This document shows, one piece after another, positions 57,601-64,000 of a stretch of DNA of 64,000 bases (positions are counted from its first letter, which is position 1; the number at the start of each line of letters is the position of its first letter). The stretch is taken from NCBI GenBank assembly GCA_903859705.1, contig CAIONQ010000021.1:1-64000 (forward strand), given 5' to 3'. The translations under genes and the position numbers were made by a program. The notes under the pieces are model-generated. The model was not told the DNA's origin. It did not search any database and saw nothing but the letters and a program-made list of their open reading frames with translations. Source of the stretch: an uncultured Chthonomonas sp. GTDB taxonomy: Bacteria; Armatimonadota; Chthonomonadetes; Chthonomonadales; Chthonomonadaceae.

Positions 57601-57695
57601 ACAAGGGCGGTTCCGGCAGCCATTGCCGCAAACGTCGCTGCGGCGAGAGACCTGCGCAAATATGCTGCGCGGATCCGCTGTGATCTATCTTCCAA
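54624..57695 (-). CDS. gspD: Secretin (GspD/PilQ family outer-membrane channel)
   Basis: A 1023-residue secretin, long for the family. A signal peptide (RIRAAYLRRSLAAATFAAMAAG, cleavage after ARANA) is followed by an N0 domain (FHNMDISAVLKVFATATQMTIV) and then N-type ring domains: VIPLENVDADAMAKELLPLM, VYQLHHAEASGLADMINNLY, LRKVKYADATTVANTINQVL, VIPLKNAQAADVASALNQAF and TTPNNYEAIKGIVDSLDVIP. A 150-residue Gly-rich stretch interrupts the last pair. The C-terminal secretin barrel has ATPRVFTSNNQPA and the VPVLSDIPILGQFF hallmark, then a Lys-rich tail. The start is TTG 57695, with GGAGG seven bases upstream, not the upstream in-frame TTG at 57746. Confidence 0.9.
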   Translation of the reverse strand: MEDRSQRIRAAYLRRSLAAATFAAMAAGTALVPSARANAQASGTGAVQAPFNAPKSSVKIIPIQRRQRGTRGAGAPTDPTAAPPAAGTPAAGAPPAGAPAVPTGGTFAPPASRAGTMVSMDFHNMDISAVLKVFATATQMTIVADPTVTGPVTIVAPKQVSLDEAFRILQSVLSVRGFTALQQDNVIQILPFNSAVANTTHVNTQIDPKNIDPRNQVITQVIPLENVDADAMAKELLPLMNKGASIVGATGSNAVVVTDTASNVQRMIDLVAALDKTSSRSEMAVYQLHHAEASGLADMINNLYGKITTRGKTSGPAPGQPGFNPGMGGQQASGGTPSVYAVAETSTNSLIVVASRETQEQITQTIINRIDDDDSNTLNTKLRKVKYADATTVANTINQVLSDQHGAISASSSSGGTPFAARAFGGGFGGFGGFGGGSGQTTQSSDPFAKVAADTRTNSVLITASPEKMVKVEELIDQLDVNIAVESTTFVIPLKNAQAADVASALNQAFSTSTSSNSNNNFNPFFGGSIGGAGGSRGGSGGGAINGHTPIQRRPTTSGRGVSMRPPGPPNAPDMGTAGDGFTTDNGGSAIPSGIPGVLTADGQFVPSQVQDTSGTTRQGMRFGGGGGGFGGFGGGGFGGGQGNRGNSNQQMGGTGSNGAFTGLLQLQNNVYAVASPNGDSIIVTTTPNNYEAIKGIVDSLDVIPRQVMIEVIVAEISLENDQKLGFNLNNVIGGLGGTTTGNANVLLPGASMGTGLTPDAAQQGLQAVISSVNHSILLQALGVDSKVKVLATPRVFTSNNQPAIIDIATQVPYITGQTSSGLVSTSVSNQVQFASIGFTLDVTPRITRDGLVTVDVVEDASDLVNYQTLGSGSNAIIAPVFNDRYTDTSVTVKDGDTAVIGGLIRDRTSLNINKVPVLSDIPILGQFFRSREKIRSKVELMIFVTPHVVATAEQSRQMAASAGATVINQITGLSEQQPNLVGAKKDNKKKDNKKSGPVTPVGQPSTTVPDQTPAGQTTPPKQ

Positions 57696-57769
57696 AGCAC
57701 ATCCTCCAACCAGGTACTGGTTTCGACTGTGTGTCTGAGAACTCAAAAGGTTTGTGAAAAGCGCGGTCG

Positions 57770-58645
57770 TTATCCGCCGCCATTACCGCCGAAGCCACCG
57801 AAGCCACCGCGGCGACCACCGCCACCGCCACCACCACGGCCCATTCCACCGCCAAATCCACCACCACCACCGGTAGCTCCCTGTGCGCCCTGAGCGCCTG
57901 GCCAGCCCTGGTTGAGTCTATTCATGTAGCGCTGAGCTCTGGCACCATCCAGCTGCATGCCATTTGGCAGAGTAATCGATTGCCCGGTTGCGCCCATACC
58001 TGCTGCCATAGCGGCCATTTTGGCCATATTGGGATCCATTCCCTGGGCAGCACCAGGCGATGCACTCAGGAAGGCTGCGCTTTTGCTGAGCGGAACATAA
58101 GAGTAGTTCATGCTCACCATCATGGACTTGGCCTCTTTGCCAAGTGTGAGCATCACAAACTGAGTATCGATGCTATCTACTTTAAAGCCTTCGAAATCGT
58201 CGCCGGCTTTGAGCATCACACTATCGTGAGTAGATGTATTCTCCACAATACCGTACGTTACATCATTTACCTTAGCACTGCCGGTAAAGCTCCAATCTGC
58301 CAGCGGATCGACTGGTGCTGGCGGAACAGGTTTGCTTATGGGCGGTGTAACGTCCTTTGGCGCAGGAGCTACGGGCTCACTAAACATGTTTGCTCGCAGA
58401 TCACCCGTGTAAAAAGTTAGGTCTCGTCGCTTACCAGGTGCACCTGCTACGGGCTGCTGTGATTTGGAAGTCACTGTAATGGATTTCTTCACCGCAGTTG
58501 ACTTTGTAACTGCCCTTGTATCGGCAGGCTTGCTCTGAGCAGCCTTCTGCAGCGATGGCACAATCAAGCCCATTGCTGCCGCTGATGCGGCCACGCCAAT
58601 AACTGCAGCGGGAACTGCAGAGCGCACTTTAGATTTACTTGCCAT
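57770..58645 (-). CDS. PilP/GspC-like inner-membrane protein
   Basis: A 291-residue protein with an N-terminal helix (AVPAAVIGVAASAAAMGLIV, about 10-30). Residues about 120-205 resemble a GspC/PilP homology region: DWSFTGSAKVNDVTYGIVENTSTHDSVMLKAGDDFEGFKV. The final 80 residues are Met- and Gly-rich, ending in GGGGGFGGGMGRGGGGGGG. In the alternatives PilP and GspC, this domain contacts the secretin N0 domain; its gene lies just before the secretin here, so the same role is inferred. The ATG at 58645 is preferred to 58678, with GGGAG about 11 bases upstream. Confidence 0.65.
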   Translation of the reverse strand: MASKSKVRSAVPAAVIGVAASAAAMGLIVPSLQKAAQSKPADTRAVTKSTAVKKSITVTSKSQQPVAGAPGKRRDLTFYTGDLRANMFSEPVAPAPKDVTPPISKPVPPAPVDPLADWSFTGSAKVNDVTYGIVENTSTHDSVMLKAGDDFEGFKVDSIDTQFVMLTLGKEAKSMMVSMNYSYVPLSKSAAFLSASPGAAQGMDPNMAKMAAMAAGMGATGQSITLPNGMQLDGARAQRYMNRLNQGWPGAQGAQGATGGGGGFGGGMGRGGGGGGGRRGGFGGFGGNGGG

Positions 58646-58689
58646 CGTATTGTGTTCTCCCTGATCTGCGAAACGCAAAAGTAGAGGTG

Positions 58690-59283
58690 CTACTTAGCAT
58701 TCGTCACGCTGCTCTTATCTGAAGTATCCGTACCTGTAGTTCCCGGCGCTACGGATCGAGTGTATACAGTAATCTGGGCGGCTACCTCAACAGTTTTCTG
58801 CCTTGGGTCCGCAGAGGTAATATCCAGCTTGTCCACAACCATCCTGCCATCGGGATCTTCTACCAGGTATAGAAACTTAACAGTATTTGGCTTGAACGGT
58901 GCAAGAAAGTGAACTTCCAGCGGAACACTGGATCCCATGCCAGAAGCCAGTGTGCGCGGCCTTATGGGCTTAACCTCACGGATATGCACTCCTGCCTTTG
59001 CAGCAATCTGCTGCAAGTCTCGGATTGTCCGGGGAACAAGCTCGTCCGGTGCGAGGTCATATGCCAGCGTCGCCACATGAGGCTCAAGCTCAGTAGCCTC
59101 ACGAGCCAGCCTTGCGGCATTCCGCTCGTTAACCTCATTATCCTTAACCGCCTTGGCATACGGAACCGTTCCTGCCAGGCTCTTCCCTCCGCCAGAGGGT
59201 GTGAGAATGTTAAAGATGACGATCAGTACGACAACAACGCCGCCGATTGTCACCAATCTCCGCTCTCTCGGGCTAATCTGCAT
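58690..59283 (-). CDS. pilO: PilO/GspM-like assembly protein
   Basis: A 197-residue bitopic protein: a short cytoplasmic N-terminus, one helix (about 10-30, LVTIGGVVVVLIVIFNIL), a coiled-coil stretch (NEVNERNAARLAREATELEPH), then a ferredoxin-like periplasmic domain (ELVPRTIRDLQQIAAKAGVHIREVKP...). This is the PilO/GspM layout. It pairs with PilN or the GspL periplasmic domain to form the inner-membrane platform. The ATG at 59283 overlaps the end of the upstream fusion gene by 11 bases and has GGAG six bases before it, so translation is coupled. Confidence 0.8.
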   Translation of the reverse strand: MQISPRERRLVTIGGVVVVLIVIFNILTPSGGGKSLAGTVPYAKAVKDNEVNERNAARLAREATELEPHVATLAYDLAPDELVPRTIRDLQQIAAKAGVHIREVKPIRPRTLASGMGSSVPLEVHFLAPFKPNTVKFLYLVEDPDGRMVVDKLDITSADPRQKTVEVAAQITVYTRSVAPGTTGTDTSDKSSVTNAK

Positions 59284-61519
59284 CATTGTCTCCGCTATCG
59301 TCCGTTTCGCCTTCACCAACTACGCGTTTTCGTGCTTTGTTGGCCGCTGGCCCCGCCGATTGATCTGACTTTTTAGAGGTTAGGTTCAACCCCATTAACA
59401 GATCTACGCTGCTCTGGTTTACGTGGCAGGTAATGATAAAACTCGTTCTTGTAACCTTCCCACCTACACCCGGGCGCTGTATAACGCGAGAACGTCTTGA
59501 TGTATTGTTGGACGATACAGAAGCGGTAGTCGTTACGGCAGGTTTAGTGCCTGTGCTGGCAACCGTGTCTGCCCCTGTTGCTGTACCGCCAAATCTCGAC
59601 GACATACGGTTTGCTCGCTGCCTACGCCGTGGGCCAGGCGTTGTGCCTTCACCCGTTACTGCAGGGCCAGGCGCATCGGGAAGAATAACATTTCGTCCCG
59701 CAGGTATCTGAAAAGCACCCGGTGTTACAGTGCTCGGTATACCCGTTGGCGGTTGGCCAGGGGTGATGATGTTTGGCTGCCTTCCAGGCGTAAAGCCACC
59801 GCCACCCGGAGTAAATCCACCACCTCCAGGTGTAAATCCACCACCTCCAGGCGCTGTAAACCCTCCAGCAGGATTACCGGCACCTGGCTGCGCGCCACCC
59901 TGAAACCCTGCAGATCCACCGCCAGTAGGGAAGCCCGGTGCACCGCCGCTAGGGGTGAACCCTTGCATTCCACCCATCTGCATGCCGCCATCGCCGAAGT
60001 TCGGCAACGGCGTGGAATCTTTTTTAGCATCTGCTTTTGGTGGGGCTGTAGCAACCAGGTTGGTTTCTTGCGCATCCCCCATGTAAACGAGTTTCACATC
60101 CCTGAACGCCCCACTGCCTTGCAAGGCAATGGCGAGTTCCGTAGGGGCGGTTGAGTTTCTAGCTTCACCACGTAAAGTAAGCAGGCCACCATGTACATAA
60201 GATAGCTGCGTTAGCCACAAATCAGAACTGTTTGGCAAAGCTGCATGCAGCGCTGTCACTACATCAACAGCACCGTGCTTGCGATCCAGCCCCTTCTCAA
60301 GCTCAGCATCGAACGAGGCTAGCTTATCGTGTTTTTTCTGCACCGTATCTAAAATTGATTTGCTACTCTTTAGCTTTTTATTGGCTGCAAGCGTGCGTAC
60401 CGCATCTGCCGCACTATTCTTAACCATAGCATTAGCTTGCCAAATCGCACCTATTAATACTGCCGCAGCACCGAGTACTGAAACCTGCTGCCGTAGGCGA
60501 GAGGCCTGGCGGGCCTGCCGCTCTGCGCGCTCATCCGGAACAAGAGATATCGGAGCCAGCGCACTGGATTGCGTTTGAAGAGCAAGGCCCGATGCCGTGG
60601 CGTAACCAATCAGATCTGGATCATTGGCTGTAATCAGCCGGTTGTGCAGCCTGGAAACAGGCATTTCAAGAATTGAACTTAAGCTGCGCTCAAGCCGGCC
60701 AGCATCCTTTACGGTAGCGCTGGATCCCGATAGAAACACATGCCCGATTATTTTGCTGCGGTACTCGTTCTGATATGCCGTAAAAGAGCGGGCAACCTCT
60801 TCATCGAGTTTGCGTTGTGCAACATCTGGTGAGATGCCCTCCAGATCGAGAGCTGTTGCACGAGTAAACAGCAACTGGCCGTCGGCAACCACAGCAACGT
60901 CCATTGAGCCCGGCTGGATATCTATCAGGGCTGTCGGCTCCAGTACATCTCGAGCATGTTCAGCCAGTGCAAGGGCGGAAACCGAGAGCTGCCTGAGTTC
61001 CAGACCTGCTTTATCAAATATCGCCAACAGCTCATTGATAAGAGAACGCCGTGCAGCTGCAAGCAAAACGGTTTCGAGGTCTTCACCATCCGATGAACCA
61101 AAACCAGGCAGAGGCCCGGTTAGCGCATGGTAATCCAGCGATACCTCATCAAGCGAAAACAGAATGTACTGTTGGGCTTCAAATGTAACCATCTGCTTCA
61201 TCTGCTCTGGCGGGGCAGATGGGAGCCTTGCAAATCGTACCGTTACGAGGCGGCGTGGCATACACGCAATAACAGATTTACCGCTGATGCCAGCTGCAGC
61301 AAGCGCGGCACGCAGAGCAGAAACGAACGTGTCCCGATGTGCCGGCAGATCGTTCCATACATGCGGCGGCAACGGTGCAGATCCACGGCGCAATATCCGG
61401 TTCTGGGAAGAATCCGAACCAGATAGCTCCATTTCCACTACACGGATTGCATTTTCGCCCAGATCAAGCGCTATGCAGTTCGATTGTCCCACTGAACGCG
61501 TGGGCTGCTTGGTTGGCAC
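59273..61519 (-). CDS. PilM-PilN fusion (GspL-like) with long repeat-built linker
   Basis: A 748-residue protein. Residues about 15-330 are an actin-like PilM/GspL cytoplasmic ATPase fold: CIALDLGENAIRVVEMEL (phosphate 1), TALIDIQPGSMDVAVV (phosphate 2) and HVFLSGSSATVKDAGRLE. A helix (VLGAAAVLIGAIWQANAM, about 350) crosses the membrane and residues about 370-490 are a PilN-like periplasmic ferredoxin-like domain (VVTALHAALPNSSDLWLTQLSY). A low-complexity Gly/Pro/Thr region with tandem FTPGGGG units follows, then a C-terminal piece around SFIITCHVNQSSVDLLMGLNL, and an acidic tail. This is the domain order of GspL in type II secretion. GTG 61519 has GGAGG five bases upstream. Confidence 0.8.
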   Translation of the reverse strand: MPTKQPTRSVGQSNCIALDLGENAIRVVEMELSGSDSSQNRILRRGSAPLPPHVWNDLPAHRDTFVSALRAALAAAGISGKSVIACMPRRLVTVRFARLPSAPPEQMKQMVTFEAQQYILFSLDEVSLDYHALTGPLPGFGSSDGEDLETVLLAAARRSLINELLAIFDKAGLELRQLSVSALALAEHARDVLEPTALIDIQPGSMDVAVVADGQLLFTRATALDLEGISPDVAQRKLDEEVARSFTAYQNEYRSKIIGHVFLSGSSATVKDAGRLERSLSSILEMPVSRLHNRLITANDPDLIGYATASGLALQTQSSALAPISLVPDERAERQARQASRLRQQVSVLGAAAVLIGAIWQANAMVKNSAADAVRTLAANKKLKSSKSILDTVQKKHDKLASFDAELEKGLDRKHGAVDVVTALHAALPNSSDLWLTQLSYVHGGLLTLRGEARNSTAPTELAIALQGSGAFRDVKLVYMGDAQETNLVATAPPKADAKKDSTPLPNFGDGGMQMGGMQGFTPSGGAPGFPTGGGSAGFQGGAQPGAGNPAGGFTAPGGGGFTPGGGGFTPGGGGFTPGRQPNIITPGQPPTGIPSTVTPGAFQIPAGRNVILPDAPGPAVTGEGTTPGPRRRQRANRMSSRFGGTATGADTVASTGTKPAVTTTASVSSNNTSRRSRVIQRPGVGGKVTRTSFIITCHVNQSSVDLLMGLNLTSKKSDQSAGPAANKARKRVVGEGETDDSGDNDAD

Positions 61520-61544
61520 GGTAACCTCCGATAGTTACGCCCGG

Positions 61545-63323
61545 TTAATGACCAGCGGACGTATTGGACGATGTAACTGTAGGCTGCGGCAGAACCGGAG
61601 AAGGCAACCAGTATGCCCACCCCGGGACGCGAGGCGTCTCACGCCACTGAAGTATTTGCGGTCCATTGTCCGTTAGCTGCACCATCGCAGTTACAGCATA
61701 TACATTCTGCTGCCCCGGTATCATTACTTTGACCCGGATCCTGTAGATGGACGACTTTGTGCAAATGGACGCGATTACGTTTTGAAACTCCTGGCGAGTT
61801 ACTCCCTGAAGAGCAAAGAAATCACCCAGCGTTTGAAACGACTGGCCGCCCTGTCTGAAATCGAGAATTGCATTCAGGGTGGTATGATCCATACCCGGGA
61901 TAGTTGCCAGCACTTCGGCCGGAGCCGTATTTATATTCACCAGATTAGGATGATACTGAAGGTCATCCACGGATACGAAATCTGCTATTTGCTGCATTAC
62001 CTGCTGGGTGAAGCCTGGAACTGTAAGTAGATCAGCAATAGTTTTAAAGGTGCTCGTAGTAGCTCCAGTTCCGGTTCCTGTACCGGTGCCTGTACCCGAA
62101 CCTGTTCCATTACCGGGCCTGCCAGAGCCGCCTGCTCCTGTTCCGCTTCCCGTTCCAGTACCGGTTCCCGGGCGCCCAGATCCACCAGCACCGCCTCCCG
62201 CAGCAGGTGTTTGCCGGTTTGCTGCCCCACTACCGCCCGTACCTCCCCCGGTTGCGCCCCCCGGGCGGTTGCCGCCAGTGCCGCCGCCGGTTCCGCCGCC
62301 GTTGGTAGATGCAGGTGTGCGCGCTCTGATCAAAGCATTTGCCAGGTTTGTGGAGATACCTAACCCCTGTAGATCGGTTGCAGTTGCAGTATTAATATTG
62401 ATACGAGCCGTACCATCTGCCGCAATGTTGCGTTCCATCGAAAGTGTGGTTAGCAACTCTGAAAGCGGCTTGGTGCTTGTACCATATATGTCGTCCCAAT
62501 TTGTATCACCAGCGGTAGCGGCTGTTCCAGTTCCTGCACCACCTGTACCACCAGTTCCACCCGTACCCGTACCACCAGTGCCGCCGGTTCCGGTTCCACC
62601 GCCTCCTGCACCACCAGTCCCGCCAGTTCCACCAGTTCCGGGACGCGCAGTTGTTTGCCGCGTAGTGCCGCTAAGCGATTGGTTTGAACCACTCGCAACG
62701 TTGTTCTGGCTGTCTTCCGGCGAGATGGGGTTGCCAGCAGCATTGCCAAACAAGATAGTAGGTGTCATCCCTTTAACAAGCAACAGCTCTTCTACGGTAT
62801 CAAACGGTGCATCCTTACAATTATATGGTGGCGTCAGTCCCTGGTAATAGTCTGATTTGGCACCATCTGTGGTTGCTGTTGTTTCGGGAGTGCGCCAATC
62901 TACAATGGCATCTGCAAGTGGAACATTTTGCCCAAAAACAGACATACGCTGTAGTGTGGCAGATGTGGCAGCGTTGATGTTTACGAATGCACCCGTATCC
63001 ACCACATCAATCTTGACCCACGCATCCCCTATCTGCATCCATCCATTAGAATCTGTATCTGCCCCGGGTGGAACTATCCCATACGTGGCTGCATGGCTGC
63101 TAATCTGATCCAATGCGGCCATGGCATAGTTAACCGCGCCTCGCGCTGCATTAAACCGAACCGTATCGGCATTGAAGTAGGATGCAGCTTTAAGCTCCCT
63201 GCTGGAAGAAGCAGTAAATGCAATAGCCACAGTGGTGAGTATGACAACCACTAGAATTACTGGTACAAGAGCCTGCGCTCTGGCTGGCCTAGAGGAACGA
63301 ACCTGTTGGGTTGTATGATGCAT
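61545..63323 (-). CDS. gspK: GspK-like minor pseudopilin with repeat-rich insertions
   Basis: A 592-residue GspK-family protein. The N-terminus is RPARAQALVPVILVVVILTTVAIAF, a hydrophobic helix of the pseudopilin type but without the usual G|F-T-L-I-E leader (Ala-Gln-Ala-Leu here). Helix-hairpin-helix segments follow: FVNINAATSATLQRMSVFG, ININTATATDLQGLGISTNLANALIRAR and NINTAPAEVLATIPGMDHTTLNAILDFR. Two long Gly/Thr/Ser stretches interrupt them (about residues 225-285 and 345-430, the latter GTGTGTGSGTGAGG-like). Known GspK caps the pseudopilus tip with GspI and GspJ. The ATG at 63323 or the TTG at 63335 could start it; the TTG abuts the upstream stop. Confidence 0.8.
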   Translation of the reverse strand: MHHTTQQVRSSRPARAQALVPVILVVVILTTVAIAFTASSSRELKAASYFNADTVRFNAARGAVNYAMAALDQISSHAATYGIVPPGADTDSNGWMQIGDAWVKIDVVDTGAFVNINAATSATLQRMSVFGQNVPLADAIVDWRTPETTATTDGAKSDYYQGLTPPYNCKDAPFDTVEELLLVKGMTPTILFGNAAGNPISPEDSQNNVASGSNQSLSGTTRQTTARPGTGGTGGTGGAGGGGTGTGGTGGTGTGGTGGTGGAGTGTAATAGDTNWDDIYGTSTKPLSELLTTLSMERNIAADGTARININTATATDLQGLGISTNLANALIRARTPASTNGGGTGGGTGGNRPGGATGGGTGGSGAANRQTPAAGGGAGGSGRPGTGTGTGSGTGAGGSGRPGNGTGSGTGTGTGTGTGATTSTFKTIADLLTVPGFTQQVMQQIADFVSVDDLQYHPNLVNINTAPAEVLATIPGMDHTTLNAILDFRQGGQSFQTLGDFFALQGVTRQEFQNVIASICTKSSIYRIRVKVMIPGQQNVYAVTAMVQLTDNGPQILQWRETPRVPGWAYWLPSPVLPQPTVTSSNTSAGH

Positions 63324-63335
63324 GTAGGTTCTCAA

Positions 63336-64000
63336 TTACTGGCCCGTGCCCGATCCTGAAGTGGTAGAAGAACTGGTGGTGTTCTTCAAAGTAGATGTAT
63401 CGGCATATGGCAGCCCGGCAGCAATTGGAATAATTGTTGTATAGGATACGCGCTGGCCATAAGCGTTGATCTTCTCGATCGTAATCTGAACCGCCGTAGG
63501 AAACGTAACGTCACCAGTACTGGCACTTATGGTGGCACCGCTAAGTGTAGTATAGGTGTTTGAGGCACTTGATGAGCTTGCCGTAGATCCGGCAGAAGTA
63601 CCGCCAGTTGTTCCCCCCGTTGCGCCAGTAGTGCCCGTTGAGACGGACTGCGCTGGAGTAATATTTGATTGCTCGTAGTCCCAGCTATCTCGCCAGGAGT
63701 TTTGAACGGGGTCCCAAAACTGAAACTGAATGCTTGTAATGCCGGAGGCAAGTATTGATCCCGGATCACCCTGTGGAGGTGCCGTAACCAAAGTAAGGTT
63801 AGGCACACTCACTACGGAGCGCAGTAAATTTCCTGAAGCCGAATCCACATCGTAGCGAACCACCTGATAGCCAGCCTGAGGCGTACCTGTTTGGCTCCCA
63901 TTTTGCCCGGAAGCACCAATCGTAGAGGTACCCTGGGCTCCGCCAGCCTGGTTAAGCTCTTCTGCTTGAATTCTATAAGACGATGTGGTGAACGTCAATA
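63336..64000 (-). CDS. Pseudopilin-like protein (GspJ-type), 5' end outside window
   Basis: The frame is open to the window edge, so the N-terminus with any prepilin leader is not seen. The visible 220 residues have VVRYDVDSASGNLLRSVVSVP and ITSIQFQFWDPVQNSWRDSWD, a pattern typical of the GspJ C-terminal part, interrupted by a Gly/Thr/Ser-rich stretch (GTTGATGGTTGGTSAGSTASSS), and ending VQITIEKINAYGQRVSYTTIIPI. The place directly before gspK supports GspJ. Low-complexity insertions match those of its neighbours. Confidence 0.6.
   Translation of the reverse strand, partial: LTFTTSSYRIQAEELNQAGGAQGTSTIGASGQNGSQTGTPQAGYQVVRYDVDSASGNLLRSVVSVPNLTLVTAPPQGDPGSILASGITSIQFQFWDPVQNSWRDSWDYEQSNITPAQSVSTGTTGATGGTTGGTSAGSTASSSSASNTYTTLSGATISASTGDVTFPTAVQITIEKINAYGQRVSYTTIIPIAAGLPYADTSTLKNTTSSSTTSGSGTGQ

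Noticed and set aside
62060-62640. Repeat blocks that could suggest a CRISPR array
   Set aside because: Units are six bases, degenerate and in frame within gspK, with no unique spacers and no cas genes.
62008-62847. A 279-residue plus-strand frame rich in Pro and Val opposite gspK
   Set aside because: It is the mirror of the Gly/Thr-rich coding tracts of gspK on the other strand. It has no ribosome binding site and its composition is only a product of the repeats.

Overview
The window reads as chromosomal core plus lightly accessory sequence from a free-living, aerobic, diderm bacterium, most likely a member of Armatimonadota. Grounds for that placement are the DUF1559-type prepilin (N-terminal FTLIELL segment, then [16 protein letters not shown], then a C-terminal FTDGHAKWY), the TPR plus FG-GAP/ASPIC gene pair, a secretin-based secretion locus and an Alternative Complex III/caa3 respiratory operon. 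The phylum is an inference from protein style, not from a marker-gene tree. There are no insertion sequences, phage genes, CRISPR arrays or plasmid functions, and gene density is high.

Layout. 1-3.6 kb: a possible tail of an upstream gene, then ricT (PSP1), an FmdB zinc ribbon and metG. 3.7-8.3 kb: a small membrane protein, a prepilin, and a translationally coupled TPR protein and Tat-exported FG-GAP/ASPIC lipoprotein. 8.4-10.9 kb: a galactokinase-family kinase that resembles the kinase half of plant L-arabinokinase, followed by a UTP-sugar-1-phosphate uridylyltransferase. 11.0-26.7 kb, all minus strand: ctaA-ctaB (heme A synthesis), then from a clear promoter at about 24.46 kb the operon actABCDEF - small membrane protein - SCO - coxB-coxA-coxC-coxD. 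This is a quinol-to-oxygen electron chain in one transcript.

26.8-33.4 kb, plus strand: a PhzF-family protein, mtaB (tRNA ms2t6A37), tRNA-Ser(GGA) with a consensus promoter, and the run PIG-L deacetylase - nadD - rsfS - TPR membrane protein. 33.4-37.1 kb, minus strand: tatD, an ECF sigma factor, an unknown protein and sucC without sucD. 37.4-46.5 kb: rpoB-rpoC without the ribosomal protein genes that usually precede them. 46.5-49.8 kb: a DUF697 membrane protein and groES-groEL under a CIRCE operator. 49.8-54.6 kb: a tandem AhbA/AhbB (siroheme decarboxylase family) protein, an enolase-superfamily protein, a creatininase-family amidohydrolase, a degenerate receiver protein and pyrE. 54.6-64.0 kb, minus strand: a type II secretion/type IV pilus-like operon in the order pseudopilin (cut by the window edge) - gspK - pilM/pilN fusion (GspL-like) - pilO - PilP/GspC-like - secretin. 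Its proteins carry very long Gly/Thr/Pro linkers.

The items most worth a second look are the kinase/uridylyltransferase pair, the GspL-like fusion operon with repeat-built linkers, the methionyl-tRNA synthetase with altered signature motifs, and the AhbA/B-like tandem protein next to an enolase-family and a creatininase-family gene. I did not find a wholly unrecognisable multi-gene system. The novelty here is in pairings and domain architectures.
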